64,000 nucleotides of DNA from Imtechella halotolerans (GTDB taxonomy: Bacteria > Bacteroidota > Bacteroidia > Flavobacteriales > Flavobacteriaceae), in NCBI RefSeq assembly GCF_028743515.2, contig NZ_CP117969.2, positions 1,769,501-1,833,500 of the forward strand. Reading direction: 5' to 3'. How positions within the stretch are numbered: position 1 is the stretch's first letter; each line of letters starts with the position of its first letter. Made by a program: the position numbers and the translations under genes. The notes beneath the pieces were generated by a model. It searched no databases. It was not told the DNA's origin and was given only the letters and a program-made list of their open reading frames with translations. This document shows, one piece after another, positions 57,848 to 64,000 of the stretch.

Positions 57848-58303
57848 TTATTCACATATTTCCTTAAGTTTTTCCAAGGCATTAGGATAGGTATTATTAA
57901 AATAATCGGCATACTCGTCTACTACATCTATTTCAACTAACACTGTAGTTACGCCATCCTTTTCTGAAAATGTATAATTCTCGTGACCTCCCACCCAACT
58001 ATCTACCTTCTCGCCTGAGATAATCTCCTTGGTTCCTTCTAAAATACCATATGGTCGAATAGAGATAAACTTATTAGGAATATGTTCTTCAATTTCAGCT
58101 ATCATCCCTCCTCTGTTACCATGCTCATCACTTCCAACAAAATAAATTTTTCCTCCCTTATTCCAACTACCTTCAAAGGTTGAGCTAGGGTTAAAAAGTG
58201 CTGTCCATGCTTCATATGTACTTTTATCTTCCAGACCCAACATGACAGTAAATACCTTCTCAACTGGTGCATTTATATGGATACTATACTGCTTCTTCTT
58301 CAT
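57848..58303 (-). CDS. SRPBCC (AHSA1-type) protein
   Basis: 151 residues. SRPBCC fold: IHINAPVEKVFTVMLGLEDKSTYEAWTALFNPSSTFEG, IYFVGSDEHGNRGGMIAEIEEHIPNKF, and a C-terminal helix. The family binds hydrophobic ligands; function unknown. It begins 7 bases after the stop of the next gene and ends 38 bases before the fusion gene. Confidence 0.85.
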   Translation of the reverse strand: MKKKQYSIHINAPVEKVFTVMLGLEDKSTYEAWTALFNPSSTFEGSWNKGGKIYFVGSDEHGNRGGMIAEIEEHIPNKFISIRPYGILEGTKEIISGEKVDSWVGGHENYTFSEKDGVTTVLVEIDVVDEYADYFNNTYPNALEKLKEICE

Positions 58304-58310
58304 GGCATCA

Positions 58311-58727
58311 TTAATTTGTTTCAGTATAACTTTTAAAATTATTTAGAATTGCCTGCCACCCTGCTTTTTGCATATCCAATGGGTTCTGGTCTTCAGCCTC
58401 AAAAGATGTGGTAACTTTTATTCCTCCATCTTCAACCGAAAACAACGTGATTACTTTTCTGCCATCCTCAAGAGTATAGCTCAGTTTATCATGAAGTGAA
58501 ACAACATCATAAATTGCCGTAAAATCAAATCCAAAACTTCCATCTTTAGCTTCCATCCTTGCAAAGTAAGTACCTCCTTCCCTAAGGTCATTGCTAGCTT
58601 CCGGACAATGCCAATCATAAGAAGCAAAATTCCAATTGACAATATGCTTTGGCTCAGTATAAAAATTCCACACTTTTTCCATAGAATTGATAATGTGAGC
58701 ATCTATCGTTATTATTTTATTTCCCAT
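58311..58727 (-). CDS. SRPBCC (AHSA1-type) protein
   Basis: 138 residues. Pattern TIDAHIINSMEKVWNFYTEPKHIVNWNFASYDWHCPEASNDLREGGTY and C-terminal WQAILNNFKSYTE, typical of AHSA1-type SRPBCC proteins (often annotated as activator of HSP90 ATPase 1-like). Cytosolic, ligand unknown. Starts 9 bases after the DUF1801 stop, in one operon. Confidence 0.87.
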   Translation of the reverse strand: MGNKIITIDAHIINSMEKVWNFYTEPKHIVNWNFASYDWHCPEASNDLREGGTYFARMEAKDGSFGFDFTAIYDVVSLHDKLSYTLEDGRKVITLFSVEDGGIKVTTSFEAEDQNPLDMQKAGWQAILNNFKSYTETN

Positions 58728-58736
58728 TTTTAAACT

Positions 58737-59132
58737 CTAATTTAAGCGTTCTAATTTTCCTTTTCTTTTTATGAGATTTTTATAATCCCATTGAATATCG
58801 ACTGCTTTTTCCAACCATCGTTGAACGTCAGAGTGTACAATTTCATCCTCTGATTCATAAAAAACAGAAGCGTCTTTATACTTATCACCTCGTACATTCA
58901 ATGTTATCTCATCAAAATCAGCACCACTCCAAAACATCAATCGGATCCCCTTCTTTTGTTTACTAAAACCAACAATTGGATTCCCGTCTATAAACCAAAC
59001 GGGATGCCCATGCCACACCTTTCTTTCCGTATATGTCAAATGCTCATCTATTAGAACTATTAATTGATTGCAAAGCGTTTTGTGAGAATCCTTTTCTAAG
59101 CCATCGATATAATTAAAAAATACATCAGCCAT
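58737..59132 (-). CDS. DUF1801 family protein
   Basis: 131 residues from the ATG at 59132 (the frame is open to a TTG at 59165). DUF1801 core: FNYIDGLEKDSHKTLCNQL, TERKVWHGHPVWFIDGNPIVGFSKQKKGIRLMFWSGADF. This small alpha-beta family is uncharacterised, often next to SRPBCC and VOC genes. Cytosolic. Confidence 0.83.
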   Translation of the reverse strand: MADVFFNYIDGLEKDSHKTLCNQLIVLIDEHLTYTERKVWHGHPVWFIDGNPIVGFSKQKKGIRLMFWSGADFDEITLNVRGDKYKDASVFYESEDEIVHSDVQRWLEKAVDIQWDYKNLIKRKGKLERLN

Positions 59133-59235
59133 AAAAATGTCTTTTAAAATCACAAGCCGAGACAAATACTATTCGTTTCTTTGATTGATAATGTATTCCC
59201 GAAATTACTATTTGAAAAGGCCTGTGATATTTCTT

Positions 59236-59655
59236 TTATTTAGCTGATGGAAAATTAATCATCCAGCAGACTCCAAATTTATCTACGAACGAGCCAAAAT
59301 AATCTCCCCAAAACATATCAGCCATTGGCATTTCAATAGTTCCCCCTTCCGAAAGACCATTAAACAACGTATCTGCTTCTTCTCGGGAATCTGGGGTAAT
59401 AGAAATATAGTTGTTATTACCTTGATTTAAAACATGTCCTTGGCTCGATATACAATCTGAAGCCATAAGATGTTGACTGTTTCCTATAGAGATAGCTACG
59501 TGCATAGCTCTATTTTTTTCCTCCTCAGATAGATTTTCAGTTCCTGGAGATTGACCCATTTTTTGTATGAAAAAATTTCCACCAAAAACACTGTGATAAA
59601 ATCGGAACGCTTCTTCAGCATTACCATCAAAATTAAGATAAGGATTAAGTGTCAT
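59236..59655 (-). CDS. VOC (PhnB-like) protein
   Basis: 139 residues from the ATG at 59655, where TLNPYLNFDGNAEEAFRFYHSVFGG begins, and ends with GSFVDKFGVCWMINF, the PhnB hallmark. A longer frame to 59736 starts with an unrelated leader. The fold is one glyoxalase module; probably dimeric. Confidence 0.87.
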   Translation of the reverse strand: MTLNPYLNFDGNAEEAFRFYHSVFGGNFFIQKMGQSPGTENLSEEEKNRAMHVAISIGNSQHLMASDCISSQGHVLNQGNNNYISITPDSREEADTLFNGLSEGGTIEMPMADMFWGDYFGSFVDKFGVCWMINFPSAK

Positions 59656-59678
59656 ATATATTACTTTACAAATTATTC

Positions 59679-60065
59679 CTACTCCATGGAGTGAAGCCCA
59701 AACGTATTGCCTTCTGAATCGATACAAATACTGCAAAAACCATGTTCACCGATACTCATTTTCGACGTTACAATTTTTCCACCCGCCTTTTCAACTCGAC
59801 CTTCTTCTTCACTACAATTAATACACGGAAAATATACAATAGTACTAGGACATGATTTTGTATTTACACTAGCACCTTTTACCTGTACTAAAGCACCACT
59901 GACGTCTTGCATATTTTCAGGCGAAGAAAAAGCAGCCATTATTACATCATCATCTATTGCTGGCATATGATAAAACTCTACCCCTAATACAGAAGAATAA
60001 AATTTCTTAGCTCTTTCTATATCTTCAGTATAGATTTCAAACCAACATATCACACTAGTATTCAT
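59679..60065 (-). CDS. VOC (glyoxalase-fold) protein
   Basis: 128 residues. ICWFEIYTEDIERAKKFYSSVLGVEF and the C-terminal CSICIDSEGNTFGLHSM match VOC-family hydroxylase/lyase-like proteins. Ends 23 bases before the next gene's ATG at 59655. Confidence 0.86.
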   Translation of the reverse strand: MNTSVICWFEIYTEDIERAKKFYSSVLGVEFYHMPAIDDDVIMAAFSSPENMQDVSGALVQVKGASVNTKSCPSTIVYFPCINCSEEEGRVEKAGGKIVTSKMSIGEHGFCSICIDSEGNTFGLHSME

Positions 60066-60119
60066 AACATCAGTATAATTAACTAAATATGTTTACCAAA
60101 TGTCGCTGTGAACAATCAA

Positions 60120-60141
60120 AAAAGACTTGTCTTATGACAAG
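60120..60141 (-). terminator. Rho-independent terminator after the Crp-family gene
   Basis: On the minus strand CTTGTC/GACAAG (6 bp, 4-base loop) is followed by T-rich sequence (TCTTTTTT), 9 bases after the stop. It separates the regulator from the VOC gene block. Confidence 0.7.
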
Positions 60142-60150
60142 AAATATATT

Positions 60151-60723
60151 TTAAGAAATTTCTTTACGAATTCTACTAAAGGATGAATCCGTAATTCCAA
60201 GATAAGTAGCAATATTCTTCAGTGGTGCTTGTAAAACAACCTCCGGCTTTTCCTTAATCAATTGAAGATATCGCTCTTTAGCTGAAATTGTAACAATCTC
60301 AAGAGATCGTTGTTTAAAATGAAACAAACTATTAGTCATCCACAACCTTCCCCATTCAGAAAATCCACTTATAGAATGAAAAAGTTCCTGAAATATCTCA
60401 AAATCTATTTGCCAACACTCACAATCAGTTAAGGCTTGAATATTTTCTGAAGTCGGAATCCTTTTAAATAACGAAAGAACATCTATAATAATTTCATGAT
60501 TACAAAAAAAATCTGTAGTGATGTCATTTCCTTTATAATCATAGGCAAAGGAGCGCATCAAACCACTTTCCATAATCATATAATTAGATGAAATAGTTCC
60601 TTGTTTTAGTATATAATCTCCTTTTTTAAAAGATACTTTATGATGAGCAGCAATAATTCTCATCAGTTCATCGTGACTAATTAATGGATGTCTATATACT
60701 TGAGATAATAGTTCTTTTTTCAT
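60151..60723 (-). CDS. Crp/Fnr-family transcriptional regulator
   Basis: 190 residues. A cyclic-nucleotide-type beta barrel (about 15-125: FKKGDYILKQGTISSNYMIMESGLMRSFAYDYKGNDIT, RGE-like phosphate clamp absent) and a short C-terminal helix-turn-helix (APLKNIATYLGITDSSFSRIRKEI). This subgroup of Bacteroidota regulators lacks the cAMP pocket residues; the ligand is unknown. Likely controls the VOC/SRPBCC genes next to it, but the terminator between them speaks for separate transcripts. Confidence 0.88.
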   Translation of the reverse strand: MKKELLSQVYRHPLISHDELMRIIAAHHKVSFKKGDYILKQGTISSNYMIMESGLMRSFAYDYKGNDITTDFFCNHEIIIDVLSLFKRIPTSENIQALTDCECWQIDFEIFQELFHSISGFSEWGRLWMTNSLFHFKQRSLEIVTISAKERYLQLIKEKPEVVLQAPLKNIATYLGITDSSFSRIRKEIS

Positions 60724-60775
60724 TTTAGAGGAATGATTTTCAAAGAAATCGAGGTACAGTTAATTTATTTGAAGA

Positions 60776-61198
60776 TTAAGAATATTTAGATTGTAAGAAA
60801 GTAATTGTTGACTGCATTAGTTTACAAAGGACCTCAGGATTAATATCTGCTAATTTTTTAATATAAATACAGGCTTTACCCATGGAGTATTTTCCCAAAT
60901 CTGCAAGCAAATCTTCTTGACCTTCACAACCTGAATACACATAAAGTGAAATAGCCGCCTTTCTAGGAGAAAATCCAATGAGCATCCAATTTCCTTCTTG
61001 CCTACTTCGTTCAGATTTATAATAATAACTCCCAAATCCTACAATAGAAGCTCCCCACATTTTAGGCGGATATCCAGAGACGGATGTCATGATTCTAATG
61101 AGTTCAAGACTATCATTGCGTCTCTGATCAGTTTGGGCAAACGTATTGATAAATTCATTGACATCAGCATCTGTTTGAGTAGTTTTGAGAACAGCCAT
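60776..61198 (-). CDS. DUF1801 family protein
   Basis: 140 residues. DUF1801 pattern with PPKMWGASIVGFGSYYYKSERSRQEGNWMLIGFSPRKAAISLYVYSGC and the C-terminal LADINPEVLCKLMQSTITFL. A second member of the family in the cluster, but different from the one at 58.7 kb. 52 bases before the Crp-like gene, same strand, so it may be in its own short transcript. Confidence 0.84.
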   Translation of the reverse strand: MAVLKTTQTDADVNEFINTFAQTDQRRNDSLELIRIMTSVSGYPPKMWGASIVGFGSYYYKSERSRQEGNWMLIGFSPRKAAISLYVYSGCEGQEDLLADLGKYSMGKACIYIKKLADINPEVLCKLMQSTITFLQSKYS

Positions 61199-61353
61199 TA
61201 CTTTTGATTTGTGTAAAAAAAACTTTTACTATCATACTTCAATTATCTAATATAGAGAAAAATGATCTATTTTTTTTAAGCTAAATCGAACTAAAATTAA
61301 TAATGGAATCTATAACAACATTTTAGACTGCTTAAAAGGAACTCCAAAACATA

Positions 61354-61382
61354 GAAAGCCCGTTCAAATAGAACGAGCTTTC
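61354..61382 (-). terminator. Terminator-like hairpin after the OmpA/PD40 gene
   Basis: GAAAGCCCGTTC/GAACGAGCTTTC (12 bp, one mismatch, 5-base loop) lies 32 bases beyond the stop; the minus-strand T run is short. Confidence 0.65.
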
Positions 61383-61414
61383 CTAGCTATAAAAGAAATA
61401 GTAATTATTTCAAA

Positions 61415-63352
61415 CTAAAAAGATAAAACCTTTACTTCAGTTCTTCTATTTTTTTGATGAGCATCTTTTGAACATGGAACATTATTATCGCATTCATTCA
61501 GCAATTGGGTCTCACCATAACCTTTAGCCTCCATACGATCACGCTCAATTCCTCTGGAAACTAAATAATCCACTGCAGACTTAGCTCTTCTTTCAGATAG
61601 TACCCTATTATAATTATCACTACCCCTACTATCAGTATGTGATGAAAGTTCTATGGTCAAAGTTGGATTATCACGCATAATTCTCACAAGCTCGTTTAAA
61701 ATTAATGCCGCATCGCTACGAATATTGTGTTTATCAAAATCATAGTGAATATCTTCCAATACAAACTTTTTCCCCACTTCAAATAATGGAATTAGATGCA
61801 AATTGACACGCAGAGTATCTGATTTGATACTATTATTTGTACTAATCGAAACAGAATCTGAATAGAATCCTCCCTTTTGAGCTAAAACCTTATAGGACAC
61901 ATTGGGCTCTATTTCAAATTCAAACATTCCATTGGTTACACTTTGTTTCTTTGCCAATAGAGTTCTATTTTCATCAAAAAGGCTAAGGTTAACTTCACTT
62001 AATGGGATTGTATTTCCTTCTCCATTAAAGGTAATTCCCTCTAATAGAACAACTATTTTTGGCTTGGTATAATTAAAGGCATAAATATCATCATTGCCGG
62101 CCCCTCCACTTCGATTCGAAGTAAAAAATCCCGAAATTTGATTTTCTTGTTCCTTATTTATAACAAATGCAAAGTCATCTCCACCACTATTCATAGGATA
62201 CTTCAGATTTTCAGGTTGAGTCCAATTCTCCTTTTGACCTTTTGATTTAAAAATATCCAGACCACCCATTCCAATAAAACCGTCACTAGCGTAGTATAAG
62301 GTTCCATCTGGAGCTAGTGATGGAAACATTTCATCGTGTATACTATTAATAGCATTCCCAGCATTACGTGGTATCCCCCAGCTTCCATCAGACTGTTTTT
62401 CACTGAACCAAATGTCAGTCCCTCCTTTACCACCTGGCATATCAGAAGCGAAATACAACAATTGCTCATCAGGACTTAATACAGCATGCCCAATTGAATA
62501 CTCCTTTACATTATTGTAAGCAAAGGATATGGATTCCCAACCTTGATCCGACTTGGTGTATATAAACAACTCCAAACGATTTGTATGGAATCTTTTCTTC
62601 CCTTCCTTTACCCTTTCACCATCCTTACCTGCATAAGTACGTGTTACAAAAAATTCTTTTCCAGCCTTATCGCTACTTACTGGTCCCACATGATATTTTT
62701 TATCCTCATTAAATTCTTCCAGTATAACCGAATTTTGAAGCCCTTCTACATTATGATCTGCTTTATAAACCTTTAAAAAAGATTTACCAGTCCAACTTAG
62801 ATGTGGAGTTTTACTCCCTTTAGAGACTTCTCCTGTGTAATACACATGGTTACCTATTGGAAAGGCCGCAAATTCGGAAAATCCGGTATTAACCTCCTTT
62901 TCATTCTTTATATTAAAAGGTTGCGGATTAGCCATCCATGCTATAGCAGCATTACATCCTTGTATTTCAAGTGCTACCTCTTCATATCTACCTGTTTTTT
63001 CAGCATATTGCTGTAATATACTCTTTGCCTCTTCATAACTAGATATTTGTTTTAAAGAAGCGGCATAAAAACGTAAATTTTCTGGCTCACTTTCAGGGTG
63101 ATTAACAACTCTAGAATACCAATTGGATGACAACTCATATTCATTAATCTGGTAAAAACTATATGCTAAACGCTCCATATCATGTAATTGGGGCGTCTTC
63201 GTGTCAACCAACTTTTGATATAACATAACCGCTCTTGCATACTGATAACTCTCAAAATAAGCATCAGCCTTCTCTCGATTACTCAGTTGCTCCTGACCAA
63301 AAACTGGCAGCATACTTAGAATTAATATAATGATCGTACTGTATATTTTCAT
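61415..63352 (-). CDS. OmpA-family protein with TPR and PD40 beta-propeller (T9SS/gliding-associated)
   Basis: 645 residues. Signal peptide (about 1-19, ending PVFGQ), TPR helices (about 25-135), PD40/WD40-like beta repeats (about 165-420: PDEQLLYFASDMPGGKGGTDIWFSE, PSLAPDGTLYYASDGFIGMGGLDIF), a CarboxypepD-reg-like domain, and a C-terminal OmpA domain (about 535-645: DIHYDFDKHNIRSDAA, LSSHTDSRGSDNYNRVLSERRAKSAVDYL). OmpA anchors it to peptidoglycan in the periplasm. Such genes sit next to PorP/SprF genes in gliding bacteria. Confidence 0.9.
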   Translation of the reverse strand: MKIYSTIIILILSMLPVFGQEQLSNREKADAYFESYQYARAVMLYQKLVDTKTPQLHDMERLAYSFYQINEYELSSNWYSRVVNHPESEPENLRFYAASLKQISSYEEAKSILQQYAEKTGRYEEVALEIQGCNAAIAWMANPQPFNIKNEKEVNTGFSEFAAFPIGNHVYYTGEVSKGSKTPHLSWTGKSFLKVYKADHNVEGLQNSVILEEFNEDKKYHVGPVSSDKAGKEFFVTRTYAGKDGERVKEGKKRFHTNRLELFIYTKSDQGWESISFAYNNVKEYSIGHAVLSPDEQLLYFASDMPGGKGGTDIWFSEKQSDGSWGIPRNAGNAINSIHDEMFPSLAPDGTLYYASDGFIGMGGLDIFKSKGQKENWTQPENLKYPMNSGGDDFAFVINKEQENQISGFFTSNRSGGAGNDDIYAFNYTKPKIVVLLEGITFNGEGNTIPLSEVNLSLFDENRTLLAKKQSVTNGMFEFEIEPNVSYKVLAQKGGFYSDSVSISTNNSIKSDTLRVNLHLIPLFEVGKKFVLEDIHYDFDKHNIRSDAALILNELVRIMRDNPTLTIELSSHTDSRGSDNYNRVLSERRAKSAVDYLVSRGIERDRMEAKGYGETQLLNECDNNVPCSKDAHQKNRRTEVKVLSF

Positions 63353-63379
63353 TTTATCTTTCTTTTAGAAATTCGTTAA

Positions 63380-64000
63380 TTAGAAGAATCTTGGACTTAA
63401 CAATCGTTTACTTCTAAGAGGAAAGGTATAACCCAGGGTTATTTCATGAGTCCCTTTCTCTACATCACTTAAAGAATTTAGCATATGGTCATATGAATAC
63501 CCTACACGAAATCTTTCGGTAACATACAATTGCATTATCCCTGATAAGGCATTGGTGGTATCCAATTTGTCAACCGAAAAATCTTTGTAATTCTTATCCC
63601 AAACATTAACACCAGTACGGTAACTTGCACCAAACCAAAAACGTTGATTAAAAATTAACATTCCATTGATATCTAAACTCGTTGGTCCTTTAAAATCTTC
63701 TTTAACCAATAAGCTCGGTCTCAATTTAAGTGTTGGGGATAAATCGAAAACAGCACCAGTAATAAAATATAAATGTCTACGATGTTTTACTTCATAATAG
63801 CTGTCATCAGTTCCAAAAATAGAATTTTCATCATTCTCTAAAAGATTCATTACAGAGAGTCCTGCATACCATTTAGGATTATAATAATAAACACCTGCAC
63901 GCAAATTCCATTTCCAAACTTTTTCGTCACCATATAAATTAGAATCTGTACCATCAACAGGGGAAAATTTGGTTTCATCCAAACCATAGTGAGAAATTCC
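63380..64000 (-). CDS. PorP/SprF-family type IX secretion membrane protein (partial)
   Basis: 207 residues, open to the window end, so the N-terminus lies outside. Beta-barrel strands with YAGLSVMNLLENDENS, FDLSPTLKLRPSLLVKEDF, GMLIFNQRFWFGASYRTG, YVTERFRVGYSYDHMLN and the terminal GTHEITLGYTFPLR...RFF are the PorP/SprF pattern. SprF-like proteins help the surface exposure of giant adhesins such as SprB. It lies 27 bases upstream of the OmpA/PD40 gene on the same strand. The adhesin gene would be beyond base 64000. Confidence 0.9.
   Translation of the reverse strand, partial: GISHYGLDETKFSPVDGTDSNLYGDEKVWKWNLRAGVYYYNPKWYAGLSVMNLLENDENSIFGTDDSYYEVKHRRHLYFITGAVFDLSPTLKLRPSLLVKEDFKGPTSLDINGMLIFNQRFWFGASYRTGVNVWDKNYKDFSVDKLDTTNALSGIMQLYVTERFRVGYSYDHMLNSLSDVEKGTHEITLGYTFPLRSKRLLSPRFF

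Overview
The window looks like chromosomal DNA of a gliding-type marine Bacteroidota, most likely a member of the Flavobacteriaceae. The evidence is the AT-rich base composition, the SusC/SusD pair, a FecI/FecR regulator pair, a serine protease with a C-terminal type IX secretion sorting domain, a PorP/SprF protein beside an OmpA/PD40 protein, type III glutamine synthetase, leucine dehydrogenase, long NusB, and promoter boxes of the Bacteroidetes form TAnnTTTG. No phage, transposase, integrase or CRISPR array was seen.

Layout. 1-5 kb: the end of a TonB-dependent receptor, HMG-CoA lyase-like enzyme, HAD phosphatase, pyrD and pepT. 5.5-8.5 kb: the minus-strand cluster leucine dehydrogenase, nusB, DUF1573 lipoprotein, yajC. 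8.6-13.5 kb: ABC exporter, PUR-alpha-like protein and a secreted M14 peptidase. 13.4-28.9 kb: mostly minus-strand housekeeping and envelope genes (plsC-like acyltransferase, BASS transporter, csaA-like, peroxiredoxins, a cyclophilin-FKBP fusion, nitronate monooxygenase, T9SS subtilase, mnmA, yidC, pyrG). 29.0-30.3 kb: two decayed genes facing away from each other, an HxlR-type regulator and a SpxH/FrnE-like DsbA-family protein. 30.3-44.2 kb: DUF922 protease-like protein, OsmC, LysM/periplasmic-binding protein, guaA, SIMPL protein, glutamine synthetase III, CaCA antiporter, a decayed BlaI-type repressor, a 50-residue protein, apt, an SDR, a universal stress protein and katG. 44.4-52.9 kb: an ECF sigma factor, FecR anti-sigma factor, SusC, SusD and two tandem glycerophosphodiester phosphodiesterases; this is the most system-like locus here. 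53.0-55.9 kb: MocR-type regulator and divergent GNAT, a diverged tRNA-Cys, and a YggS-type PLP homeostasis protein. 55.9-61.2 kb: nine minus-strand genes for SRPBCC, DinB, glyoxalase-fold (VOC), DUF1801 and Crp-like proteins. 61.4-64.0 kb: an OmpA/PD40 protein and a partial PorP/SprF protein, a pair that usually follows a giant surface adhesin gene.

How genes work together. The sigma factor, FecR and the STN domain of SusC form a textbook outer-membrane-to-nucleus-of-transcription relay, so the SusCD importer is probably induced by its own ligand; the two secreted or lipid-anchored phosphodiesterases suggest a glycerophosphodiester-type ligand (inference). Oxidative defence is spread over two thiol peroxidase-like genes, OsmC, KatG and a universal stress protein. 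Terminators separate most transcripts cleanly, and many genes start at ATG codons inside longer open frames; starts were moved to the best-supported codon where the longest frame began with TTG or GTG.
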